Origin: Lasiosphaeria ovina
Lineage: Eukaryota > Ascomycota > Sordariomycetes > Sordariales > Lasiosphaeriaceae
Direction of reading: 5' to 3'
DNA: 64,000 nt
Assembly: GCA_033439765.1 (NCBI GenBank)
Contig: JAULSN010000006.1
Location: 868,001 to 932,000 of the forward strand
Under the pieces are notes generated by a model. The model was given only the letters and a program-made list of their open reading frames with translations. It made no database searches and was not told the DNA's origin. The position numbers and the translations under genes were made by a program. Shown piece after piece: positions 45,692-57,740 of the stretch (position 1 is the first letter of the stretch; every line of letters starts with the position of its first letter).

Positions 45692-46873
45692 TCATGACGG
45701 CGATGTGTCGTCGGTTTTAGGCTGCCTACCAAATAGCCGCCTTAGCCCCCCTCCACCTCCCGCTTTGCTCGGCGTCTTTGGCCTCAGCGCTGGGGCAGGG
45801 CCGGTGCTAGTGCTGGCGCTGGCGCTGGCACTATCTACAGACACCTTAGTCCGGAGCAGCGGGGGCGCAAGACGGCGATTGTCCTTCTCAGGGAGGGCAG
45901 GTTTTTTCGCCGCGAGTCGCTGCGGCAGCACATCGCGGTCCGGGGTGTCGGTGTTAATGATGGGCCACTGCTGCGCATCGTATTGCGCGTGGTTCTGGTA
46001 CTGCCTCTGCCTCTGCTCCTGATCCTGGTCCTGTTCTTCCTGGACGGGGCTGCTCTCTTCTGGGTGGTGGTCGTCGTCTGACCACTGTTCGCGGTTCGGG
46101 AAGTCGCGCACCTCGTCGCCGTTGACAACAACATACCACCTTATGTCTTCGCCGCGCTGCAATTGGTCGCGCAACTTCTCGAACCAGCCGGGCTTCTTGG
46201 AGCTCTTTTTCTTGCTGGCCGTCTCGTCGCTCGAGGGCCCGGCCATGGGCGGGTCGCGGCCCGCTCGCATGCGCTCCTCGTAGCGTTGTATCTCCTCGAC
46301 GATGGACACGGACAGGTTCACGCGCACCACGTAGTCGGCCACGTAGGCGTGCGGGCGCGACACCTCGTCCAGGTTGTCGGGATCGTATTCCTCGAGCACC
46401 TTTACGACGGACCAATCCTGGGCTCTGAATTCGTCCGCACTGGCGACATCGACGCCTCCGTCGCTTTCCGCCGGCGGGAGCTGGAGGGGCGGCTTCTGCG
46501 CGTGCGACGCTCGGCTCTGGCTCTGGCTCTGACTCTGACTCTGACTCTGTCCCTGGGACGGGCTCTGCTGGGTTGCTGCGGCCTCGCTCTGGCTGCGGCT
46601 GCGACCTGTGACGACGCCATTTGCAATTGGTCCCGCCTGGTTGTGTCGGTACCTGGCCTCGTCGCTGTTAGACGAGGACGGACGGCGGCGCTCGGGCGGG
46701 ACGGCGCAGTAGGGCACAAAGTCAAATAGGTTGTAGAAGGACTCGAGCAGTGCCTGGGACGTCGTGGACGATGCGATCCACTCGGACGAGGCGTCGTCGA
46801 GGTTCTGCACCACCACAAACACGCGGATGCTCTTCCGCTGCCAGCGGAAGCCGTGGCAGAGGTATGTGGGCAT
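45692..46873 (-). CDS. Conserved fungal protein of unknown function with disordered Gln/Ser-rich middle
   Basis: Single exon, 393 aa from the ATG at 46873. The frame stays open further upstream, but MPTYLCHGFRWQRKSIRVFV is the best start because the globular, conserved-looking region begins there. The N-terminal block (FVVVQNLDDASSEWI, LLESFYNLFDFVPYC) and a second block (VVKVLEEYDPDNLDEVSRPHAYV, WFEKLRDQLQRGEDIRWYVVV) surround a low-complexity segment with a Gln-Ser repeat (GACTCT/GGCTCT units at ~46513-46550). The tail is Ser/Pro-rich and basic (GGLRRLFGRQPK). There is no membrane span, signal peptide or catalytic motif that I recognise. The function is unknown. Confidence 0.78.
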   Translation of the reverse strand: MPTYLCHGFRWQRKSIRVFVVVQNLDDASSEWIASSTTSQALLESFYNLFDFVPYCAVPPERRRPSSSNSDEARYRHNQAGPIANGVVTGRSRSQSEAAATQQSPSQGQSQSQSQSQSQSRASHAQKPPLQLPPAESDGGVDVASADEFRAQDWSVVKVLEEYDPDNLDEVSRPHAYVADYVVRVNLSVSIVEEIQRYEERMRAGRDPPMAGPSSDETASKKKSSKKPGWFEKLRDQLQRGEDIRWYVVVNGDEVRDFPNREQWSDDDHHPEESSPVQEEQDQDQEQRQRQYQNHAQYDAQQWPIINTDTPDRDVLPQRLAAKKPALPEKDNRRLAPPLLRTKVSVDSASASASTSTGPAPALRPKTPSKAGGGGGLRRLFGRQPKTDDTSPS

Positions 46874-49600
46874 TGCTGGATGTGGCGTCGAGGAGAAAGC
46901 AAGGTGTATGTATTTGGGTAGTATAAGGTGTGTATGGTATGTGTAAATAAGGCAGGTACAATAGAGCAAAATGAGACCCGGCCAGCGATCAATCAATTCA
47001 AAGTACGGAGCACGGATAGTACTAATGGATGTAGCTCCTGTAGCCCTATCTTTATTGGGGAGTTCAATGGGTTGGGGCGGTGGTTCCTGCACCTCACAGA
47101 CATCAAAAGATGGCTTGTCGGAGCCCAGCCAGCACTTTGGTTGCCGAGGGTGGGGGGACCGCGAGGGGGGAAGTGAATACCACTGAAGGATCCTACACCG
47201 AGTACTGCATATTAGGGCCGTAGACGTTTGGGCGTCGCTGGCTGGAATCAACCCGCTTTTACGCTACCTTGTACTGCTTGGCGGAGTAAGGTATGTACTG
47301 TATGTGCATGCCTGGCCAACTCCAACTCCCGTTCGCAGCGATCAGTGATGCGGGATGGCTGGGAACGGGGTCAATGGAACCGCTGCATGTCATTCATAGG
47401 TTCACCGGTCCAGGGACGGCACGTCCGCCCAGCGTCCCTCCCGTCCACCGATCCGAGAAGGCAATACGGTCTCGGTAGGTGGCAGCTGGGGATCGAGAGG
47501 GGCAGACGAACAGGGGTCGTGATTGCCGTCCGCGGAGGGGCCTTTACCTTCAGGTTCCCAGTCCATCAGTGGAGGTTCGCATCGGCAGTCGATCGGATCC
47601 ATTATTAGGTGCTGCAGTGGCTCTGTGTCCAGGGCCGCGAAGCGTAGCGCAAGCAATAGACTGCACGCAATCAGGCACGCTGTGAGTGGTGATGTCGGTT
47701 GGCCCTAATTATAGATACCTAGAGTTCGATTCAGGCAAGCCAGTCCCGTCTAGCCAGGTTAAAGCTGCAGGAAGCGAACTGTTATACGGAGAGGACAGGG
47801 CAGCCTCATAACTCTAAACTTGGAGAACATGGCGTCGACGGGAGTTGTTACCTCGGTGGGCAGAGTGGGGTGATTCAGGGGAACCCAAGATTGGAAGGCG
47901 GTACCCAATCATGGAGCCGGCCGTTTAAACGGGTTGCAACAGGCGGAAAATGACGTGACAAGACTCGATGGAGAAGAGTCTTATGTTTTCTTGCACTGCG
48001 TTTCTCCCTTTATATTGAGTGCGCACTCTAGAGTCAATTTTAGCCAAGGAAGCGGATAAGACGCATACGTAGTGTACATACGTACAGTACCAGGTATGGT
48101 TCTCCGTGGTTGGGGGCAAGTGTCGGGTCGCATGGGTGAAGGTTCTCAGCCCTACACCCCGTCAGGACTTGGGCTCCTATTTACCTACCTAATTAACGGC
48201 CCGACAATCCATCAAAACGACTCCAGAAACTCTGCTTGCACTTTTAGAAACTCGGTCCATCATCTTACCGCGATGGAGAAACGGTCTCGCTACATAAGGT
48301 CCCAGCGTCCTTGATTAGGCGGCGGGTTGATACATACACTAGTGCACCAGAGGGTGATGATGCCTTGGACTAATTAATTCGAGTGTAGACCTAGAATTAT
48401 TATTAGAAAGGACAAGCCCTACTATTCCCGAAACGAAGAGGCACGGCAACCCAAAAGCTCTCACGAGCTACGTTAGGTAATGGTTGTACAGATATTGAGG
48501 TTATTGTCTGGGAACTCGGGCCTCGGTGGCCGCCGTGGCTCTGCCGTGCCTCCGCGGCGCATCCGCCGGCCCAGCTCTTTCCAAGCGGTAGGAGCCGACC
48601 AGTGCCTGTCCTGTGCCTGTGCCTGCCTTGCACAGATTGCATGTTTCAGCGTATTTCTTCTCGCTGACGGATTGGGCTACGCCATTGGGAGACCACCCAC
48701 CATTCTCGCCTTTTTGGGCATCTTTTTTCCCCTCTCTGCTTGCCAATGCTGTCGCCCGGCGGCCCAGTTGTTAATAGCGGCCAAAGTCGTACGGTCGGCC
48801 GCAAGCACGGACGATCGGCCAAGATCAAAGTCTCCGTGCCACATCTTGGCTTGCTTCGTACTGTACCATGGTGGCGGTAGGTAAGGTAGCTCCTTCCCGC
48901 CGCCACCCCAGTGTTCCTCAGCTCAGGTCCCGCAGCAGGCACCGCGTTCCAGTTTGCCCGGGTTACCCTCACTGCTATGTAGGTAAACTTACTGTAAAAG
49001 TCTGGGGCAACGGCAAAATCGAAAATATGGATTACGGCCGCATTGAGAAGAGGAGAAAAGAAAGAGGACGGTCTGCTATGTAGGCCTTGAAACAATCGGC
49101 ATACTAAATAGCTCGGCGCACACAGGAACCGACCGTCAGATGAAATTATATCCCGTCGAGTCGCCTAACGCCAATTTTAAGTGGATGGGGATGGCGACGC
49201 TTACACATACTACTCGCAGCGCAGATTGCAGATGACGGAGCTGACCCAAAAAATTGAATACATCACATCCCCCCTTGTGGGAGGGAGACAGGGGAATAAT
49301 ACTCCACTCCATGCCACATTCTGCTGACGGTTGACCAAAAATGGACCATGAATGAAAAGCGAGGAGGGCAGCGACACACGCTGACGGGCGGCGGCGTCAT
49401 ATCTCAACCAGGCCTGAGCCAGCTACGCCTGAGCTGTGCCACTTGACTTGGCTTCCTATGGGCCCCGAAGACCTACCTCTCTTCTACCCAGCCCTCCCCG
49501 GGGCGTCGCTCGTTTTATTCTCCCCCGGTTATTGTTATTGTTCTTGCTCTTGTCTCTACCGCTGCCTTCGACGTCGGCCACGCACACGAACGGCCACGCG
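46874..49600. other. Long divergent intergenic region, 2.7 kb
   Basis: This lies between the starts of the genes at 46873 (-) and 49601 (+). It holds GTACAGTAC at 48082-48090, GTACTGTAC at 48858-48866, TTACCTACCTAA at ~48181-48192 and GGTAGGTAAGGTAG at ~48873-48888. Short open frames here are biased in composition and have no motif. No gene is supported. Confidence 0.45.
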
Positions 49601-49824
49601 ATGGCCGCGATGGTAAGAATGGAGAGCGCGCGAACCCCTCCCTTGGTTAGTGGCCTCCTGGTACCAGACTGCACATGCTGACGGCTTCCAAGTATGACAC
49701 GGGTATGGAGCCGGCGCCCCAGAACTTCCCCGAGGTTGTCTATCAACGAGAGCACGTTGTGCCCCAGCCTGGTTACCAGCAGTCATACCAACAACCATTC
49801 CAGCAGTCTTTCCAACTACCATTC

Positions 49825-49880
<56 letters not shown>

Positions 49881-50862
49881 CCAGAACCAGTACCACTCCC
49901 AGCACCACCCCCAGCAATACCAAGACTATGCGCTACCGAAACCCGAGAGCCGAGGGCACGGGTACGGGCCGTCTGCGCCCTCACTTGCTGGCAGCCAGAC
50001 GGCTGGATCTCCATTTCCCTCACATGCCCAGCTATCGACGGCGCCACCGGTGCCGCCCCTGCCGCCCCTGAAGTCGCAAGCAAAGACGGTATGCGGTTGC
50101 GGGATGCTGGTCTTTATACTATCATGTATTATTGCCCTGCTGTCTGCTGCAGTCATCGGATTGGCCGCCGGGACAGGAATCGAGTCACAACGCGCAAACG
50201 ATGCCGCGAGCAAGATATCAGCCCTGAGTTCATCGCTGGCGCTAGCCACAGCAACAAGAACGGGAACAGGAACAGGAACAGGAACAAGAACAGGAACAGG
50301 AACAGGAACAGGGACCCCAACTGCATCGTCCACTACCAAACCCAGCGGTGCCTCAGAAACGCCGCTTCCTCCTGGCTTGATCGACGATGGATGTGCGGAC
50401 AACCCCGAATCAGTCAATGGGTCCAAATACACGTCCTTTTCTTGTAAGACCACCATCCTATGGAGACGAGATTTCTTCTCTCCTGAGGAATATTTGGGGA
50501 TGAGGTTCAACACTGACATAGGTTACGGATTGATAGTGTTCGGTGGACTCACATTCCAGAGGTTTTGTAACATGGATACCCCACATCAACCGCTGCTGTC
50601 GCTATTCACGGCCGATTTTCAGGCCTGCATGGATAGCTGCGCCTCATACACCAAATACTCGCCGACCTTCTTTGGAAACAATGTCAACACGACCTGTGCG
50701 GCCGTCAGTTTCGTCCCGGCGTGGTCGAGCAAATTGGATGCAAGCAGCGCAGGGTCGCCAGGGAACTGCTACCTCAAGCCGGGGCCGCAAAACGAATCGG
50801 CCCTCGTCGTTCCGAGCATCGGTGTTGCATGCCATGCCGCCGTTCTCATGAATGCTAGCTGA
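49601..50862 (+). CDS. Single-span membrane protein with polyglutamine, Gly-Thr repeat and Cys-rich C-terminal domain
   Basis: Proposed three exons: 49601-49612 (MAAM), 49693-50443 and 50522-50862, giving 367 aa. Intron 1 (80 nt) has a GTAAGA donor and a TGCTGACGG branch. Intron 2 (78 nt) has GTAAGA and AACACTGACATAG; it is a multiple of three and free of stops, so retention would add 26 residues. After YDTGMEPAPQNFPEVVYQ comes a Gln-rich region with an 18-Gln run. One hydrophobic span follows (MLVFILSCIIALLSAAVIGL), then a Thr-Gly repeat and a Cys-containing domain (FQRFCNMDTP, LFTADFQACMDSCASYTKY, NCYLKPG). The layout (cytosolic Gln-rich N-terminus, one TM, Thr-rich stalk, extracellular Cys domain) suggests a wall or surface protein. 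The function is unknown. Confidence 0.75.
49825..49878 (+). repeat. CAG/CAA repeat encoding 18 glutamines
   Basis: An alternating CAGCAA tract of 54 nt lies inside the surface-protein gene. The mixed codons suggest the amino-acid run, not the DNA repeat alone, is maintained. Confidence 0.95.
50254..50313 (+). repeat. GGAACA hexanucleotide repeat encoding Thr-Gly stalk
   Basis: Ten or so ACA GGA units with two AGA interruptions lie just after the membrane span of the surface-type protein. They encode a Thr-rich spacer that could be O-glycosylated; that is inference. Confidence 0.9.
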
Positions 50863-53340
50863 TGGGTCTTCGCCAATTCTCAATGGGGGCAGCGAGGCCA
50901 GTAAGGCCAACTCGGCGACTATTTCATCGCACGCGACGGTGGCAGGGGAGCGACAACGATAATAAACTAACGAAACTAATGGAATACCCAGGTTAGTGAC
51001 GGCATGAAGCAGACGGAGGGACGTGGGTCCTCTGCTGACATGGGCTTGAATTAGGCCCATTATCAGCAAGTTTGTCTGCTAGGCAATGATGATGCCTAGG
51101 ATGGAGACCAGAGACTTGTAACATAATTATACTTACAGATACCCGTTATTCACTCTCTGATATTAAAAAAAAAAAGTGATGCAGTTCCTTCCAATTGGTC
51201 CATATCGGAGGAGTGATAGTTATTCGGGGTTTCCGGCCAGCAAACTCGGGATTCCGTCGGCGAGTTTTCCGGGCTCGGCTCGGCTCGGATGCGGTCTGTT
51301 TATAACTTGATGGAAGAGCGAAAACGCGGGAAGACGATACAGCAGCCAGTGATGGGTCTGGGCATCTAATAAACCCTGCCTAGATATCCAGCCTCGTTGA
51401 GTGTTGAGTCTTGATCCGTATCAGCTACCCACATAATAACCTTATTCTTAAAGCCAACAGAATCTTGGATCTCCGCGGGCCTAGTATAATATCGGCTAGG
51501 ATCTATATCGTGCATTTCGACAAACTCCGGGTCCGGAGCAGGGCGGTGCGGCCACTAGGGAGTTGTTGCGCGGCCAGCCGTCAATTGCCGGCGCACTCGG
51601 CTTTTTACCCCAAGCATCAGCACGGCCTAATACGCGACCACCCAAAAACACAGACCGAGCCCATCCATTGCTGAGTAATTCAATTGAAGGGGCCATGACG
51701 CCCGCCATGAGCCGCCCGTCTCGTGAACAACTACGGAAAGCTCCCGCCATTTTGCCATGCGCGATGCAAGACACGGGTTTATTCGTCCCTTTGGCATCCC
51801 GAATTCGGCAGACAACAACATCAACGGGACCTAAAGGCAAAAGGGAAAAAATAGGCGTAAGAGGTGCGGGAGACCACCCCCCAAAGAAATCCAAAGAAGA
51901 AGACAGACGAGAAGAGAAGCCTTGAGAGGGAGGCTGTGCAATCAGACCAGCCGGAGCACATTGGACAGAGCCAATTGTTGGGTGGTCAAGTGAAAAATGA
52001 TAGTTATTGAGGACATTGATCTGACCGTTGTGCCCTGAGGGCGGCTCGCGTGACATGGCAGGCTGGAAGTTTTGCGAACACCGGACCATCGTCATCGCGG
52101 GATCGTCGTCGGATACGGCTTCGTCGGTTGTGGCCCGTGTGGGGGGGGCCGCAGGCGCTATCATTTCTTTAAGAGGGGGGGAAATATCTTCTTCGGGGCT
52201 AAGAAACAGAATCTGGCAAGAAACACATCCATGCGATTCATCCAAGCGGAGTCTCCTAATGGCGGTAAGGCCGCACGCGTATATTTCGAGGAGGGGTGAT
52301 CATGAGCAGACTTGAAGGAAGAGAGAAAAGAGACCGTGCCTTGTGTTACGACGGCGCTTGGGCTGGACCCAGACAGACGTTCGCATTAATTCCTTGATTA
52401 CTACCGATACGTTCTTACTAAATCGAAATCCGTAGTAGCAGTGGAGCGTGACGAAAGGCTCCTTCCTTCTTCATGGACCTCATTCGATATCGAACGAGGC
52501 GCTGACTTGCAGCCGGAGTAGCGGGGTAAGGTGGGCGGTGACAGGGGTTGGGAGTGCGAGTTCGCTGCACCGCTGGGGATGCCTGTCTACCTGATCCACA
52601 AATGTCAATCGAAAGGCGTAACCACATTTTTCTCCCCCTTCTGTGCATGAATCGAGAAATGGATCCCTGTGCAGCAACTTTTGGGTGTGTGCCAAAGAGA
52701 TATGACTCCTTTCCCGATCTCCCTGAGAAGCGAACTGAAGCCAGTCGAAGTGTCACCTTCCATGTTTCTCCTTCTCCTCTTTTATTAAAAAGACCGGATT
52801 CAGACAGGTGTTCGGTCTTGGAGAGAGACAACATACCATTTCTTGCTAGACGAAATACAAATTGCCCTTTTATTTTGGTTTCCCCACTTCTGGTTGTCTC
52901 TCATCGTCCAATGTTGTTTGTTGGTCTTGCTTGAAGCTATTCACGCCCCCGTCCATCTTGGCAAGAACACGCACGCACCAGCCAGCTGAAAGGTGATCTC
53001 GGCGGCTACCAATTTCAGCACGTGGCAATGTCGTCAACTCCTTGTTGAATCAACTCAACCTCTTGCTCTCCGCTCGAGGTGTTCGCAGAGTCGTGGGGCC
53101 CTTATATACACAACTCGTTCGACGACGTAGGATTGGCTCCGAGCTTTTGCTTCTCGCCAACATCCACCAGGAGGCGGATTACTAGTCCACTCACACACGC
53201 CCTTTGGGTTTGACATCCATCCCAACGTCTCAGCCCTACCTGTCGTCAGATTAAAAACGGGGAAAGCAAAATCCAGGTCCTGTGCTTGACGCCTTTCGGC
53301 CCCTTCCATTGCCGCCACAGCCTCACAGCACTGTTGTGTT
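50863..53340. other. Tandem intergenic region, 2.5 kb
   Basis: This lies between the surface-type protein gene and the homeobox gene, both plus strand. A 249-codon minus-strand frame (51496-52245) has no motif and an ordinary random composition, so it is not called. The long leader upstream of 53341 may be 5' UTR. Confidence 0.45.
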
Positions 53341-56300
53341 ATGCCAGTGATACCCGAGATGGACGAATTTGTCAACTGGGACCACGCCGACCCGGCGGCG
53401 TCCGGCATGATGGACCTTGACTTGATGTCCCCATCCCTATCCCTGGGCGCGGCGGGCGACCCTCTGCACGACCTCGACCTGGCCCTCGAGAACGCCGTCG
53501 GAGACGATTTCTCCTTCTGGGCCCTGCAGCACTTTGAGAACAGCAACCCGCTCGCCGCCATGGCCATGGACCCCTCGGACAGCCTCATGCTCGAGCAGCC
53601 TGGAGACTCTCCCCAGGCCTTTGATTCAGTAGAAACCCCCGATGCCCCCTGTACGTCTTGCCAGGCTGGCGGCTACCAGTGCAAGCGTATGCGCGAGGGA
53701 AAGTACAAGGGCTATTGCACGAGCTGTATCGCCCTTCGCTGCTACTGCAGCTTCGGCAGCAGTGGCATGTTCCCATCCAACCCCTGGCCACTCATGGGTG
53801 ACCATCCCGATGCCATCGCCCAGGAAGATGTCTTGGTTGACAACAGCCTGAAGCAGCTGCATACCAGCGCCTCGGAATCCGACCTGGCCAACCTCGCGTC
53901 CGCCGCCACCGCTGCCGGCCCAACCCCGGCCGCCGGGCCCAAGATTGGTGCTCGCTTCTCCCGCGAGTCTGTCAAGATCCTGAAGAACTGGCTGTCAACC
54001 CATAGTAGACACCCGTATCCCACCGAGGACGAGAAGGACATGCTCCAGAAGCAGACGGGCCTCAACAAGACCCAGATAACGAACTGGCTTGCCAACTCGC
54101 GTCGCAGACGCAAGATGGCCCCGCCCCGCTCGACATCACCCGGCGTGCGGAGCTGGACAAACGCCATTGACATCCCTCAACGACGGGGCACACCTGCGTC
54201 GTTTGAGCACATGAATCCACTGCAACGTTGGCAGAACTCCCCCCCTGAGAACGAACCAGCCTCGGTGACAGCTATCGCACGTGCCGTCACTGCCTCGACC
54301 TCGACGCTCTCGTCGGGTCTCAACAGCCCATACAGCCTCAACTTTACCGACGACGGCTCGGGCCGGTCGCTCTGTGCAGTATCTTCCGCTAGCAGCGCCA
54401 ACACATCACATTCGAGCGGCGGCTCCTTCGCCTCGGCTTATTCGCACATGTCGTCGCGCGGCTCGTTTGGCTCGCTCGGGTCTATGAATCGCGGCCGCCG
54501 GCGGAGGAGAAGAAAGGGAATGGCAGGAGCCAAGGGGCCCGAGCAACACAGCGGACCGCTAATCGCGCCGCCCAAGACCTTCCAGTGTACGTTTTGCACG
54601 GAAACGTTTAGGACCAAGCATGATTGGCAGAGGCACGAGAAATCGCTGCATCTGTCGCTTGAGCGGTGGGTGTGTACGCCCGAGGGTCCCCGCGCCTTCA
54701 ACCCCGAGAACGGCCAAATCTCGTGCGTGTTCTGCGGCGAGGCCAACCCGGACGACGCTCACGTAGAGAGCCACAACCATTCAGCCTGCCAAGAGCGCAC
54801 TCTGCCAGAGCGCACTTTTTACCGCAAGGACCACCTGAGGCAGCACCTCAAGCTCGTCCACCGGGCCAAGTTTGTCAACTGGTCCATGGAGCAATGGCGC
54901 GTGTCCACTCCCGAGATACGCTCCCGCTGTGGCTTTTGCGGCATTGTCATGGACACGTGGACGATCCGTGTCGACCACCTCGCAGAGCACTTCAAGACCG
55001 GCTACTCCATGGCCGACTGGAAGGGCGACTGGGGTTTCGAGACCCCTGTGCTTGACATGGTCGAGAATTCAATCCCACCCTGTAAGTCACGATGCCCTCT
55101 TTTCCTCGTTCCCCCTAGCGATAAGAGCAGATGCTTACTTATATGTTGCTAGGGCTCATCCACGACGAAAGGAACACTCCGTACCCCTATGAAGCCACCC
55201 AAGGGTCTCCAGAGTCGGCTCGAAATGCGTACGAGCTGATCAAGAGCGAGCTGCTGTTCTACATTGGCAACCGACACGACCAGGCGGGGACGACGCCTAC
55301 AGATGAAGAGCTTCAGCTCGAGGCTTGCCGAATTATATTCGGGGCGGAGGTGATCTCAAAGCAGGCCATCTCATCGAGGCCGAGCTGGTTACGCGACTTG
55401 CTTCTGTCGTCCGACCAATTGACCCTGCAGGCCCAACTTGCTCCCATCCGGTCTCACGCCGATAGCCGTCAGGCCCAGCTTAAGATCAACGGCAAGGATA
55501 CCATTTTCGACGACGATCCGATGGAGCTGCAGCTTCACGAATTCGTTAAAGCTCGCAGTTTATTGGGCTTAACCGCCATGGACGACGAGTTGCAGGTAGA
55601 GGCGTGCACCATCATTGGCCGCATGGAGGAGTCATCCAGCCATCCATCGGACGAGGTGGCCAATTTCCTGCTACGTCTTATCTACAGCTCGACGCAATGG
55701 CTGGTCGGATTCCGGCAACGCGCGGTGCTACCTCGGTCCGAAGACGTCCAGGACGAGGCGAAGCGGTCCAAGGACCCCAACACGGTCGATTCGACAATTC
55801 ATAACTACAGCCGCCTCGACTCGGAGCTGGCCGAGTATGTACGCAACCAGCGATCTCTGGGCCATGAGCCGAGCGACGATGACCTCCAGAAACGGGCGCG
55901 CATCATCATCTACGAATTTGATGACGAATGGAATCAGACCGCCGCTGATAATGCAGCCTGGCTGGCGGCCTTCAAGCAGCGCCAGGTCCCGTCTGAGTCG
56001 AGCGCTGTGGCCGTGCCAAGCAACAACCCGGTGACCACCAAACCGTTGTTGCACAGCAGCCTGACTTCCTTAACCTCATCTGCCCCATTTACAACCAAGC
56101 CGACAGGCTCTAGCACGCCCAGTCTCACCGCTGCAGGAGGGTTCCGGCGTGGCAGTCCCAGCGGAAGTGGCGATGGCAGCGCAAGCGGTTCAGGAAAAAA
56201 CAACGCAGTGGTCGGAAGGCGCATGAAACAGTCCTTTTCCTTCAACGACTCCAACTGCTACCGGTTTCTGGCACGGGAGCTGACCCGCTATGTCGCCTCT

Positions 56301-56854
56301 GTCATGTCGCCGAACAACCCCAACTCCCACGTTCCAAGTGACGATGAGTTGCAGTACCAGGCGCGGTGGATTCTGTATGACGAGTGAGTTCTCCTTCTCC
56401 TAATATTCTCTCGGATGAATGCTCACGCTGCCTCAGCGACGACCCGTGGAATCAAACAGAAGCCGACGACCCCGAGTGGCTACAGCGCTTCAAGCGCCAA
56501 GTCGGCATCCTCACTGACCCATCGCCACCTGGCTTACCGGATAGGCCTTCAGGCACCACGACGAAAGGGCCCATTAGTCTAAACGCGCCACCCTATTCGT
56601 TCATGTTCATGAAACCCGGCGGCCAGATGGCAGATACGGCCGCCACCACCAGCAACAACGTCAGCGGAAAGAGCACCCAGGCCGTCCCGATGCTCGACGG
56701 CGGAAGAGGAGGAGAGCCAGGACTCGGGGCGGAAACCGCGGCCATGATGCCGGATCCTGCGCAGCTGGATGATATTCTCCAGGATTTGAACTTTGACTTT
56801 GACTTCGGTGAATTGATGGCTGATATGCAGCAAGGCGAGGATGTTGGAAACTAA
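53341..56854 (+). CDS. Homeobox (TALE) / C2H2 transcription regulator with extra Zn2Cys6-like cluster and C-terminal repeats
   Basis: Three exons: 53341-55081, 55153-56383 and 56437-56854. The introns are 71 and 53 nt, giving 1129 aa. An acidic N-terminus is followed by a cysteine cluster (Cys104, 107, 114, 126, 129, 134, 136). A TALE-type homeodomain lies at ~204-262 (HPYPTEDEKDMLQ, ITNWLANSRRRRK). A Ser-rich linker and a basic patch (RGRRRRRRKG) follow. Then come three C2H2-type units: CTFC...H-x-H near 416-437, CVFC with distant His residues at ~462-510, and CGFC...DHLAEH at ~530-551. The second half has four degenerate ~60-residue repeats (PSDDELQ..AR.I, WNQT..D..WL..FK). The tail is acidic (DFDFGELMADMQQGED) and may activate transcription. 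Homeobox-plus-C2H2 proteins are known in filamentous fungi; targets are unknown. Met at 53359 is an alternative start. Confidence 0.88.
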
Positions 56855-57740
56855 TCTTTCTTCTTTTTTCTTTTTTTCCCCCATGCTTACTGACACGGCG
56901 TTTTCACGTGCCACCTCCGTGTCTTAATTTCTGCAGGGAAGGGAGGGCCGGGACGACTAGAATGATCGTCGCAGGTTTCAACATAATGACTTCACATGAC
57001 GAAGGGAAACTTACAGAGAGACGCCGGGTATAAAATTATTGTCTGTTGGGTAGAGACCGAGAGAGCAGGGCCATGCATGGTGTTTTAACATGGATACTTA
57101 GTTGTCATATTAGAGTTGGTTGCCACGCCAGGTGGCTGAGAATTGGGTTTCCTTCACGTTGCATCTTCGGGGGCTTGGCTAGGGATTTTGTCGCCTTATC
57201 TTATATACCATTGTTCTATATTATACAATCCACTCGTCGATACCTGTCCGTGAAATGGCTTCGTCACAACGGCTGTGTGTGTAGGCATGTGAAGTTGTAT
57301 AGACCAGGTGGTTTGATGGCAGTGAAAGTGTGTCCACTAGGCGACTGAAGCTTGGCGAGGCTCAAATCGGGAACGCAGTGGTGAAAAAGAGTAAATACAA
57401 CGTGTCGCTCAATGCTTTGTTACCCTCGGGCTCCTTGTTGATGACAAAAAGGGGCACTGCGCAGCCTACACTGCAACCAAACCAGCCAGCCCCTTTTTCG
57501 TCGTATTAGTTATTGCCGCGCCGCTCGCCTCGTAATCGCCAAGGTGGAATTAGGAAAAAAAAAACCCACTAGCATCGCTAGGTTATTTAAAAAAGGAAGT
57601 CTCTCTTATATCCATTTTCTGTCTTTTCATTAATAGAGAGGATTTGCAGAATTGAGTCATGAGACGACGAGCCAGCCCCACTTTGCGCAGGTTGCCACTA
57701 TACAGGCTCTTTTCGTGTCTCATATTCAACAAAGCAAAAA
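56855..57740. other. Intergenic region, nothing recognised
   Basis: This is the 3' flank of the homeobox gene and the upstream region of the first tRNA gene. No gene is supported. Confidence 0.5.

Noticed and set aside
51496..52245. 249-codon minus-strand frame between the surface-protein and homeobox genes
   Set aside because: No domain, no repeated or conserved-looking motifs, no intron signals in context. It is likely chance; a homologue search would settle it.
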